64,000 nt of DNA. Origin: Cladobotryum mycophilum (lineage: Eukaryota; Ascomycota; Sordariomycetes; Hypocreales; Hypocreaceae). Under the pieces are notes generated by a model that saw nothing but the letters and a program-made list of their open reading frames with translations, ran no database searches and was not told where the DNA came from. How positions within the stretch are numbered: the stretch's first letter is position 1; the number at the start of each line of letters is the position of its first letter. Location: NCBI GenBank assembly GCA_036429605.1, contig JAVFKD010000016.1, forward strand, positions 3,596,001 through 3,660,000, given 5' to 3'. Shown here piece by piece: positions 12,356 through 22,439 of the stretch. A program made the translations under genes and the position numbers.

Positions 12356-13177
12356 TTAGCCCCACATCTCAAGACGTAACGCTCTCATCCACGAGTATTC
12401 ACGCCAGTCAATGATAAAAACCGTGCCGTCAGGACGAAGAATGATGTTCTTCAGTTGAAGGTCGTTGTGGGTAAACACAGGCTCGCCATTGCCCCGGAGG
12501 ACTTTTGGGATCACTCGACGGTAATACTCGGCTTGATTCACAACCCTTTCACCACAATCATCAATGTATCGTTTGATCATGCTTTCAATGAGCTCTTCCT
12601 CTGTTGAAAAGGGACTCATTGCAACGCTAGGCTCATGAGTCCAAAATCTGCCATCCTGGAGCATCGTCTTCCCAAGACTACCAAAGTATCCGGGGTGAGA
12701 TATCTTTCGCAACGAGGCCAAGGCCTTCTGCAGCTGATCCGAAATGTCCAGCTTCTGAGAATCATCAAGTGTGGGCCACGATAATTCCAGATTGTCGTCG
12801 GGAATGTTTTCCATTATTATTTACGGCCTCTTGGCCTATGGCGACACCGCCCGTTGATATATGGCGAAAACCCTGGGCTGAGGCATATCCGTGTGTTGTC
12901 GCACAAAGCGCATGTTTTCGCCCTCAACCGGCTCGACCTCTCGTCCGTACTTTACCACGTAAAACTCTCCCACACGAGTCGCGCATCTAGCACTAAGTTC
13001 CTTGATGACCGTAGGTGAACCTTCGATCTCTTCCGGGGTTGGGAGCCGCGCTGGGAGACTGTCAACCGGTTCGCTGAACGGGTTGTCGTATTGTAGTGGT
13101 GTTTGTCCAAGAGACGGCGGCGGAGGTGGAGGCGGCGGAGAGGGCGAATAAGATCTTTGAGAAAAGCTTATTTTCAA
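12356..13177 (-). pseudogene. APH-type phosphotransferase, two in-frame stops
   Basis: One frame runs through the whole interval but is cut by TAG and TAA 15 nt apart at about 12823-12838. Upstream is a poly-Pro start and an N-lobe with VVKYGREVEPVEGENMRFV and PQPRVFAIYQ. Downstream is IIMENIPDDNLE, then the catalytic loop THNDLQLKNIILRPDG and the metal-binding IIDW motif. This is the fungal aminoglycoside-phosphotransferase-like (APH) kinase family, which phosphorylates small molecules. Both stops could come from CAG or CAA by C-to-T change, as repeat-induced point mutation would do. The C-terminus ends only 18 residues after IIDW, shorter than usual. No ATG is found at the 5' end. Judged a decaying gene. 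Confidence 0.7.
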
Positions 13178-15118
13178 GAAATGGCAATTAAATGCGTTGT
13201 GTGATCTGAAGACTTTCTATTCAAGAGACGAACCCAAAGTGGAAGCAAATAATGGATGGATCCAGGGATGAATGGTTGAACGGATGGAGGGGTCGAAGTT
13301 CTCCAGACTTGGCTGCCTCCTAAGAAATGGATGGAGGGGCAACTGAACCCCGCCAACAAACAGACCACAAGTACCAATTTACTTCCTACCCTACATCTAC
13401 GGGGAAATGCATTGGATTTATTACAACAAAGATGCAAATGTCATACTCAACATATCAATTCTTCTAACATAAAGTTTTAAAATATTATTCTTACTTTTAT
13501 AAAGTTCTCTTCCTTTTTCTTCTTCTTTTTTGGCATAATTCTACAGTTCCCTCTATATAAATCTATGGGTCCAAAGGATGGCAAATTCATAAAAACAGAA
13601 AGGAGAAGTGCAATTCAGGACTCCAACACTTATTGCCCACTCACATGCTATGATCATCACCCCGTCTGAAAACTTCTCTCCATCATAATTATTATGCTCT
13701 CTCACGTGATCAGATCTCTGTGGGTAACCAAATACACATAAATGATATAACCATAAACAGTACCCAGGAAGGAGCTCGCCTTGTGGCCTGTGTCGAGTCT
13801 AGAAGGGTGGAAAGCTCATCGCGCACGTCGGCCACGTCTAGAATCGAGAAAATGAAACTCAATGCTGCGAATAAGCGAGAGATTCGTTAAAGGATTGAGT
13901 TTGATGAAAGTCTATAAAATGCAATTGAATCGCCAAAGATAAGACCATAAGATGCCGCGGGTCGTGGTCAGATGATAGCTGATGAGAGGACAATATTAAA
14001 ATTTGGACTGAGCCGACAGTGACGAAAAATAACACCAACGGCCAGACAACGTATTACAAAAAGTCTAGTGATGCATCTCGCAAAAGAGAAGGGAGCTTAT
14101 TTTGCATCGAGACTCGTAAGGGCATTCGTCACATAGATGTCGTGATGCTTCGTAATGGTGGTGACGTTGCTCTACACAGAGTAGCCCCTTTTAGTTTCAT
14201 AGACGCGCGTTGACAAACTCAACGTCGACGCATAACAGGAATTAGCCAGACGGTAAAATTTATCAATGCTGCAGCAACAACGACATGTGAACTATACCGA
14301 GGTATGAATGGACGATAAACACGGGCAAGGTAAATGGATGGAAGTAGGAGGCATCCGAGGCAATGAGGGTAATGTAGAGGAACAAGAACAATCTTGAGTA
14401 ACTAAAGAATTCGAGCCAACAAGAGGAGCACCAAGAAATCATGATCCAACCATCAACGGAAACTCTTCTTATTTCCTACAGCAGAGAAAGCTGCTTGCAG
14501 TCGAGTCAAGTTTCGAGTTGGCCTCATCATTCGTTCAAAAGGTGGTCGGGGCAAGCTCTGCTAGATGCCTCTGCTGCTGTGGGTTCACATGGACTACTTT
14601 CATCATCAGACCATCTCTATATGAATCAAAACAGACTTTCACAATATCCATTTCGTCAACCAACCTTCAAAAATGATTCGTGTCACTGATCATCACATGT
14701 CGATGGAACCAAAGCAATGAAACTCATCTCGGATCTGTATCTTACGACTTAAGCTCTTGTTCTCGTACATTACGCAATCAAAGCTCGACCTCGTCACCAT
14801 ATGCTTACGCGGACGGCGTTGCAACGTGTACATGTGCGTTCTGGTCCCCTGTTTAAGGTTCCATGTCAGAACATCAAGGTTTACTCACCCCGTTAGCTAA
14901 CCGACGACTGGGTAAACAAACGTTTCCAAACCCAAACGGAATTCTGCCCATAGTAAACAGAGTTTGCAACGTCTTTAGCGCAAAACGTCCTCAAACTCTC
15001 TTTCTGCCCTCACCGCTTTCAAGGGCCTATATGAATCTCCTTTCGTTCCGAGGATTTTTGGGATTTTTTCTTCCTTTTCTCTATCCCTCCCCCAGCAAAA
15101 AAAAGAAGCATACTGACC
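13178..15118. other. Long intergenic region
   Basis: About 1.9 kb with only short, featureless ORFs on both strands. I see no RNA gene, repeat or mobile-element end. The last part, CT-rich at 15050-15110, is the likely promoter or leader of the gene at 15119. Confidence 0.4.
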
Positions 15119-15799
15119 ATGGGTTGTTTCCAGAGCAAATCTTCCGCCTCCGGGGCGATGGCCGGGCGTCTCGAGCAGGCCCCCCACTTCAAATCCTCGC
15201 CGACGTACTACGGCGAGCCACTCAAGCGGTTCGAATACGAACGCTCCAAGCCAGCGGGCCCGAAGCCAACGTACGGGAACCCGATTTCGAGGCGAGAGCA
15301 CGTTCGGACCGAGTCGGCCGAGTGGGAAGCGTACCCCGGGGAGTTCCTTCAGACCGGGAGGTGCACGGGGTGGAAGCCTGGGTCCAAGAGGCCCATTTCA
15401 AGACTGCCGGCGGGTGTGGTGAGCTGCCGCCCTTTGGGAGGGGATGGAGGTGAGGGGAAGAGGAAGGGAGGAGAGGAGGTAGTGGTGGCGGTGGTGGAGG
15501 TGGAGGAGGATAGAGAGGAGGAGGGAGAGGAGGTGGGAGAGGAGGTGAGAGAGGAGGTGAGAGAGGAGGTGAGAGAGGTGGGAGATGTGGTGGAGGAGGC
15601 GAGTGGAGGGGAGGAGATGGTGGAGATGGTGAAGGCGGGCGGAGGAGAGGAGGATGGGAGAGAGGAGGAGGGGGACGAGGGGGAGGAGAGTGATAGGGAG
15701 TGGATGAGTATGGAGTGGAAGAGTGAGGAGGAGGATGAGAGTAGTGAGCAGGAGGAGCGGCGGTGGAAGATGGTGGCAGGTAGGTTTGAGGTGAGGTAG
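15119..15799 (+). CDS. Putative N-myristoylated acidic protein
   Basis: An ORF of 226 residues with a strong start context (CCATGG). It begins MGCFQSKSS: Gly2 for myristoylation, Cys3 for palmitoylation and Ser at position 6, a classic dual-acylation signal that would place the protein on a membrane. Residues 25-95 are Pro/Tyr/Lys-rich with repeated SSPTYYGEPLKRFEYERSKP-like composition. From about residue 105 the sequence becomes a low-complexity run of Glu, Gly, Arg and Val coded by a purine-only strand (15430-15790). The acidic tail may be partly an artefact of that DNA composition. The upstream 100 residues look like real coding sequence. No enzyme domain is seen. Confidence 0.6.
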   Translation: MGCFQSKSSASGAMAGRLEQAPHFKSSPTYYGEPLKRFEYERSKPAGPKPTYGNPISRREHVRTESAEWEAYPGEFLQTGRCTGWKPGSKRPISRLPAGVVSCRPLGGDGGEGKRKGGEEVVVAVVEVEEDREEEGEEVGEEVREEVREEVREVGDVVEEASGGEEMVEMVKAGGGEEDGREEEGDEGEESDREWMSMEWKSEEEDESSEQEERRWKMVAGRFEVR

Positions 15800-15839
15800 G
15801 TCTGGGGACGTGGGAGTTTGGACAGCGGCCTTGGGCATT

Positions 15840-16320
15840 GTTGTTTGATACCAGCGGAAGTTTTGCTTTGTGTTTTGTTCTTGTTTTGCTATTGTTTTGG
15901 TTCGTTGGCATTGGGATTGGGAGGGTGGGCATTTGCTTTCGGCATCAGCGACATTGGGGTTTCTGCAGTTTTGCTCGTTTTGTTTCTGGCTTGTTTTGGT
16001 TTTGTTTTGTTTGCGTTGGGATCGGGTGGGTGGGCATTCTTTTTTGGTATCAGCGATATTGGACTTTTTGCGGTTTTGCTCGTTTTGCGGTTTGTTTTGT
16101 TTTGTTTCTTGGCTTGTTTGCTTGCTTGCTTGCGTGTTGGGGATCGGGAGGGTGGGCATTCGTTCTTGGGCATCAGCGATATTGGAGTGTTTGCAGTTTG
16201 CTTGTTTTGTTCTGTTACTGTTTGCTTTCTGTTCTTTGTATTTAGTTTGTTTTGTTTTGTTCTTGCTTGTTTGCTTGGGATCGGTCGGGATGGGATGGGA
16301 TGGGCGGTTTGGTTTGGCTT
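15840..16320 (+). repeat. Degenerate ~100-135 bp tandem repeat, T/G-rich
   Basis: Four copies start with GGGATYGG-GGGTGGGCATT near 15914, 16018, 16140 and 16276. Each is followed by a GGYATCAGCGAYATTGG box and runs of TTTTG. The spacing is about 104, 122 and 136 bp. Long ORFs on both strands here result from the skewed composition. Confidence 0.7.
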
Positions 16321-16559
16321 TGGGATGGAGGCGATTCGACTCGACTCGATTCGATACCGATTTCGACCTCACAGCGTTTTTACTTACTTTAGTTCGTCTT
16401 CAATAAATCGATTTTTACATTCAACTGTTCCTTCGTCCACTTCGTCCCTTTCGCACGTGAATCCTCTTGTCCGCCATCCTCTCTTCTCTTCGTCTCGCCT
16501 TCTCTTCGTCCATCATATCCATCATCAGTTGTCTCTTGTCCACCTAACACCTAACACAC

Positions 16560-17880
16560 AGCGCAGATACCACAGCTCGATGCTTCAATGGAAAAGGTAC
16601 GTCTTTGTCTCATGGATTGATCGTGGCCTCGAGAAAGCTAACAATTGAAACTTCTCCAGTGTTTCAACACTTGCGAAGCGACCACGAACACATTCTCCAC
16701 TCTGGACTACGCCCGGTAGCCAAAGGCATGGACATCCCCATAGTATGACATCCTACTATGGCGATGTCTGGCTTTTTCACTATTTTTGTTTGTGAGTAAC
16801 CTCTATCAATGCTCGTCAAATGGTAGTGCCTTGGAACAAGCTAACAATCGAGGTGTCGTTATTAATTCTTCTGTCCGGCTGCGACCAAGGGAGCACAAAG
16901 GTATCGACACCCTCATAGTGGAGCGTTCCAGTATGGGACGTCGGATCCGATTTACTTTTCTATTTGTAAGTAACCTCTCTTCATACTTGGAACACTGTTG
17001 TGCGCCGGAAACAGCTGAAAATCGAGATACCTAGCAGTTCATTCTCCAACCCAAGCAGCCGCCGAATGTAGCTCAGAGGCAAAGGCATCCTCATGGTAAG
17101 CTTCTTACCATGAGGTGCCGGGTTTGATTCAATCTGCTTTCTGTAAGTAGCACCCCTTGTATGTAGCAATCAGCTTCTTGGCAAGCTAATAATTGAAGTT
17201 CTTCGATAACTTGGGCTACAAATATGACCCAAAGGCATTGGCATCATCATAGCGGCAGTGTTACACCATGATGATGCCTGGCTCTTTTCATTCTTTTATT
17301 TCTGCAAGTGTTTTCTCTTCCACCATCACCGTCATCAATGCTTGTAGCTGATATCTAGGCCTGCGTAGTAATCGTTTTCTAGGTTTCGGTTAGCCCAAAG
17401 GCACTGACATCCCCATGGCAGGAATCGTCTGCTATGGCAATGTCTGGTTCATCATTCCATCTTTTTTGTAAGTAGCTTTTTGCTATGCCACCAGTCGTGG
17501 ATCTGAGCTCGCTGACAATTGAATTGCTCTAGTATTTCTCACCATCCATGGGCGATTTACTTGCCACCTCTCAAGAGCGTGACATGCTGTGGCAAGGGAG
17601 CCCACTGTCATAGCATGTCCAGTCTGATTCCTTATTTGTGTTGGTGAGTGCTTCTATTCTGCACACAGCAGTAACGCTCTCGAGCGAGTTGACAATTAAA
17701 TCTGTCCAGTTATTTAGTCTCAAGCATCGACTGCATCCAAACGTAGCCCAAAGGCATAACCATGGCATTTCACGCTGGAAAAGTCCACTGCCATGTGATG
17801 CCCCGTCTGCTTCATTCATTTTCCTGTAGGTAACCGCTACCATTCAATTATTGGGTAATAAACGTGCTAATAACAGTATA
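16560..17880 (+). ncRNA. Tandem array of seven hairpin units with splice-like signals
   Basis: Seven units repeat every 156-187 bp. Each unit has, in order, a (T)AGCCCAAAGGCAT-like box, an inverted repeat that forms a hairpin, a GTCTGGYT-like box, a T-rich stretch and a 5' splice-site sequence. The hairpins lie near 16718-16773, 16905-16943, 17084-17119, 17240-17278, 17406-17444, 17581-17619 and 17753-17802. Eight donor-like sites occur at 16597, 16792, 16966, 17143, 17304, 17468, 17644 and 17826. Each is followed, about 40-50 nt on, by a GCTAAC/GCTGAC-like branch box, and several by a YAG acceptor (clear introns 16597-16659, 17468-17532 and 17644-17709). Stem sequences differ between units while pairing is kept. 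No reading frame is conserved in aligned copies. I infer a non-coding, probably spliced transcript of structured exons. Confidence 0.6.
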
Positions 17881-18455
17881 GAGATTTTCTGATAAGTAGA
17901 TGAGGGGTGATGTGGGCAGGGAAGAGGGGAGTTTGCATGGTGGCGAAAGAGGGGGTCTGGATGGTGATCTGCCTGTTTTGATATGGCCTGCTTGAGCCTG
18001 GGCAGTAGCGCCAATCTTTGTTGCTTGTGCTTCAATACTCTTGATTGGTATAGAAATTCCACGTTTGAAGGGTTTTAAATTAAACTTTTACAAGTTAGCC
18101 AATGACATAAAACAAAATATAGGATCTTAATACTGTAAACCAAAAAATTCCCTCTTTTGGACTATGAGAATTATTAAGTATTTTACATGAAACAGAAAGA
18201 ATTCCAATGGTTAAAATAATACATATAATAATTAGAATTAACCTAGATTTCTGTTTAATCATGTTTATTGTAAGAAAATATATAATTTATAAAATTAAAT
18301 AATGTATATTATATTTATATTTTAACCAGAAGCCATTTACTACCATACCTTTAAACCTATGAATCCATTTTATACTTTATTACTTTACTTATATATATGT
18401 TAATCTTTCAATATATATAAATATATTTTTATAATTTTTAATAATATTTATTATT
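17881..18455. other. Boundary into AT-rich block
   Basis: Base composition switches sharply to AT-rich near 18065. No gene recognised before the secreted-protein gene at 18456. Confidence 0.5.
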
Positions 18456-19063
18456 ATGTTCTTAATTTTAGTATTACTCTTTGTAACCTTAACAGTTGCT
18501 TTTACAAATACTACCTCTTGCTACCAACCAAACCATACTTTACAACCGAATTTCACAATACCAGCAAACATAATAAATACAACACTTCAATCTATACCAA
18601 CACCTACAGGAATAAGTGCTATTAGCCGTCAATGCTTTAATGATCAGAATATTCCTCTTAGTAAACAAGATGGAATAACATTTGCTAATGATTTTTGTTT
18701 TTCTTGGAGCTGGATGTCAGAGCACCGAACAGTTGGCGATAGTTTTGTAAAGCTTTATCCGCCTACTAACTATACGACTTGGTGTTATGTTTATTCGATG
18801 AGCTGGGGAGATTGTGCTACTTACCCAGCTTATACAAACTTTACAAAGCTTGATATGTCAACATGTATAAATGGATTTATGAATAGTTTCGACTGTAAGT
18901 GATTTAGTGATATATTTAACCTAAGCTAATTTCTTACAATTTAGGTCCAAGCCCTATGCGAGGAGGTGTTGTTTGGAATGGCTGTGTAAGCTATAGTGCC
19001 CAGGCAATAGAATATACTAAATTAAATTATACTTTAATACCTCATGTAGATACGCCACCTTAA
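18456..19063 (+). CDS. Small secreted Cys-containing protein
   Basis: Exons 18456-18894 and 18945-19063, with a 50-nt GTAAGT intron joined in phase 1, give 185 residues. The first 16 residues (MFLILVLLFVTLTVAF) are a signal peptide. The mature part holds eight Cys and several Asn-x-Ser/Thr sites (NTT, NHT, NFT, NTT, NYT, NFT), as expected of an exported glycoprotein. It ends soon after GGVVWNGCVSYSA. I do not recognise a family. The size, Cys content and AT-rich surroundings fit a candidate effector or cell-surface protein; that is inference. Confidence 0.65.
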
Positions 19064-19179
19064 AGCAGTTTATGGCTTTTTATTTTAAGGGTCAAAGGCT
19101 ATCTTATATAGTACCATATATATATTATTATTTTAAACGTAAATTAGAAAACAAACATATATTTACATCAGTATTAAAT

Positions 19180-21079
19180 ATGGATAACAAAAATATATTT
19201 AACACTCTATCACAATACCCATTCTCAAATACATCTTTTGAAAGTATAGAGAAGGCACTAAATGTAATTCAAAAACGCTACCCAGGGCACAAAAGTCTAC
19301 CATTCCATAAAAACACAACAGCCTTCCTTAACTCAAAAACTAATTGCATAGACTGTCCATTAACTATACCATTAGACTGGCAGGAGTATGCGGGGCACAT
19401 TTGGAGCTCCTTACCTGATGCATACCCGGATCATATACTTTCACTTAGTAATGGTGTCTTAAGCAAAGATGTTATAGAGAAATACCTTCCCCTATTGCAG
19501 AGTACAACCGAGCATCTCAAAATTGAAAGTATTCGCACTATTCAGAATGTGAATGAAATAAGCTATGAAGGATTGGATCTGCCAACTATTATACCCTTTG
19601 AACACGAGAACGCCTGGGCCTTTGCAATTGCATATTCCGATTGCATTCACTGGTTCGATAGTAAACCTAATGAACCTGTTCCACAGTTCACTACGAATGA
19701 TTCAAGGACAGTAATGACAGAATGGACGGGGCCGAAACACTCTCAACTTGGAGATTCTGGTATTTTCATGTTACTAGGTATCAGATCCTTGCTTTCTGGT
19801 AACCCTCATCTCAATCAAGAGGCAGCTAATAGGCTCCTACCTGATTTCCGTTGTCGGATGGTCGTTGAACTGCTTTGCCAAAAGATTAACCCTAGTGTGG
19901 ATGAATTCAATAATTTACCTCAACCACAGATTTTCCAGTCGCACTTCGATGATGCGATGATAGACGTGGATGTTATTTTGGGGTCTGCATCGCTGGCTCT
20001 AGAGAATAACTACCAAGTTGCCACAGTCGATAATACACCCCTGGTGCCCCCCGCGAGGGGGCTAGTACAGCAGAATCCCCCTACAGTTAGACTCTGTAAA
20101 TGAACAGCATCAGCCGCAACCTGCGAGCCTACCCTGCAACCAAGTACAACAAGATCATCTTAACGATATAGCAACGGTGGACCCCAGAACCTTGCTGTCA
20201 CAAGACCTCGCTGTCGACGAGGAAGGGCTAATGTTTGATGAACCATCCCCGGGAGATCTTCTACGAGAGCTCGAAGAAGAGCGGGAAAGTGAACCGGAAA
20301 TAGAGCCCGGATCGATGCCTGAATTGGAGCTTGAAAGAGAGCCTGAAAATGATCTCGAAGCAGAACGCGAATTGACACCCGAATCGGGGTTTGGAAGAGT
20401 CCCGGAAAGACGGCTTGCAGAACGGTCTGCCGGCGAGTCTATGCACAGACGCAAACGAAGGCGAATTAGGAAACAGATCCATTCACAAGATGATCGCCAA
20501 ATTATTCTCGAGCTTCTTAGTGAGGCTGCGATAGCATATCGTTCTCGAAAGCACTCAGCCCCCTCTGACTTGGTGTTACTATGGTCGCTAGTCGATACAG
20601 GCGCTGTTACAAGTGTGTTCTATAAGAGATATTACTCTGTGTTATTCTATGAAAAAACCAAGAATCTTAAACCAAAAGACCTAGATTCACAAATCAGAAG
20701 TCGAGGTGCAAATCCATCGCAGGTCCGCCATCGTATGTTGAGGCAACGGAGGAAGTGCAAATTCTGGTGGGATGTCTGTAATCTTTGGAATGAGCAAGGG
20801 GATATGAAGTATGTGTTGTTATGTGCACTGGCTCCAAATAATGAGCAAGGGGAGAATGAGCAATTCAACAACCTAAAAGAAAGACTTCAGAATCCCGAGG
20901 ACCCCTTGATGTACTATCTTGAAAAGGCAAAGGCACTCTGTTTAAGACTGATCCATAACTCTCTTTCACAGGAATTGCTTATGATTGATAACTTTTTGTT
21001 CAAAGGAGACAGAGATATGGACAGAGATTTTGAAATCTTTTTAAGCCTTGATCCTCATGCTAGAATGCCTTTATCTTAG
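19180..21079 (+). CDS. C48/Ulp1-protease-like protein (one frame break)
   Basis: Two ORFs join into one 632-residue protein if the run of five C at 20077-20081 is four. I place the start at the ATG at 19180. Residues 120-280 resemble the Ulp1 (C48) fold used in a lineage-expanded fungal family: WAFAIAYSDCIHWFDS followed by a GDSGIFMLLGIRSLLSGNPH segment. In active enzymes the second motif is DCG with the nucleophilic Cys; here it is DSG, and no His precedes the Trp of the first motif, so it may be inactive. The C-terminal half is an acidic low-complexity linker and a helical domain with QIILELLSEAAIAYRSRKH and CKFWWDVCNLWNEQGD. Relatives of this protein often lie in repeat-rich DNA. Family call is moderate. 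Confidence 0.55.
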
Positions 21080-21337
21080 TATATATTACTTTAATATCAT
21101 GTTACTTCCATTTAATATATTTAACACGAACGTTACAAGACTCTTATAAAGTTGTGAGCTGATAATTGACTAATGTTCGTTAATTCTCAAAAAACAAATA
21201 ATGTTGAACTATTCTTCTAAAGATAGATGGGTGGGTTTGGTACGGTACTATCAGAAATCTCCTGCACTTTGATGTATCAGAGCATTAAGACAGCCAGTAT
21301 AAAAGTAAGTAGTTAACTCCTATCTCGTATGGCGTAG

Positions 21338-22414
21338 CTACATCGGATCACCGTGACCACCAACATCAAGAGCATCTAACTTCCTACCAATAAAGAGAAG
21401 CATAAATGCAGAAACCAAGGCATCGAACCGTTCACTCAACCATGTATCAGTATGGCCGTTGGCCTCCCCCATTCGAGCAATTACCCTTTCATATTGTTGT
21501 CGAAGTTTATGCAATTCGTAGTTCATCCTTTGTAAAGATTCTTCATTCTGCGCAACTCCAAAAGCTTCAGAGAAAACCAGGTTCTGTGGCGAAGGAGTAG
21601 CCGTCTGCGTAGGACAAATGGAACCGGGTGATTGAGACTAGGTATATATGTCAATGATATGCTCGCGAGAGGATAAGTGTTGACTTACCGGCTGAGTTGG
21701 GAGTAATAGCATCTCCGACGGCCAGGATCCAGGCATCTTTGCAGGTACCATCTCTGCATTGATCCTAGTGTTATCCAAGGAAGTCTTTTGGAAGAGCGGT
21801 GTGATTACTGCATTGGATTGGAGGCAGTAACTACAGTTCGCGGAGGTGGTGGCTACAATCGGAAGAGACGTGCTTGTCATTGAACCTTTATCGCCACAGC
21901 AGTCATCGTTTTCCACAAGCATTTCGGCCGGGGTGGATAGCTTCAACAGTCCAATCGCTGCGTTCGCACGTTCGTCTTCTCGACCTGCCGAGTCAGTGAC
22001 AGTGGCCGCTTGTTGTTGGGCAGCTCCCGCATGTTGTCCGTAACCCTCCGGCACAGTAGGATCAGACCCTCTTCGTTCCCAGAGAGATGAAGTTGCCGCT
22101 TCCCCAGGAGCTGGGGGCAAAGGCAGTAGTGATCTGGTCCTTCCTACAAGGCTCAATTGTTGGGGAGGGGTTGAAGAAGATCCGTGAGAACGGTTTGACG
22201 AACGTTGGTTGTATATAATTCGGCCCATGGCGTTGAGTTCAGTGTGGGTGTAACTTTCGGTGGGAGATTTGTGAGGGGTGGGCATGTTATAAAACGGCGA
22301 AGAGGGACTGATGCCGCCATGGCTATCACTCTGAGATGTCCGAGAGATGAGCCCAGCGTTAAACCACTCATCTCGTCTTCTACCAGTGAAAGAGAAAGGC
22401 TCGTTATCATCCAT
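21338..22414 (-). CDS. Ser/Pro-rich protein with C-terminal helix, unknown
   Basis: Exon 1 is 22414-21689 and exon 2 is 21637-21338, with a 51-nt GTAAGT intron joined in phase 0, giving 341 residues. The ATG at 22414 is the first real one; upstream sequence has further donor and acceptor signals and may be a spliced leader. The first 240 residues are disordered-looking, rich in Ser, Pro, Gly and Thr. The last 60 residues are helical (MNYELHKLRQQYERVIARMG, then WLSERFDALVSAFMLLFIGRK) and likely mediate dimerisation. No known domain. The exon join and consistent coding composition are the evidence for a gene. Confidence 0.55.
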
Positions 22415-22439
22415 AATGCGAACGGATGGGAAGAGCAAA

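Noticed and set aside
15222..16648. Long overlapping ORFs on both strands (up to 324 codons)
   Set aside because: They translate Pro-, Ser-, Phe- and Leu-rich low complexity from a strand with skewed purine or T/G content; no conserved pattern.
16660..16791. Protein coding in the hairpin exons
   Set aside because: Single units have an open frame, but the open frame differs between aligned units and stops occur in the aligned frame.
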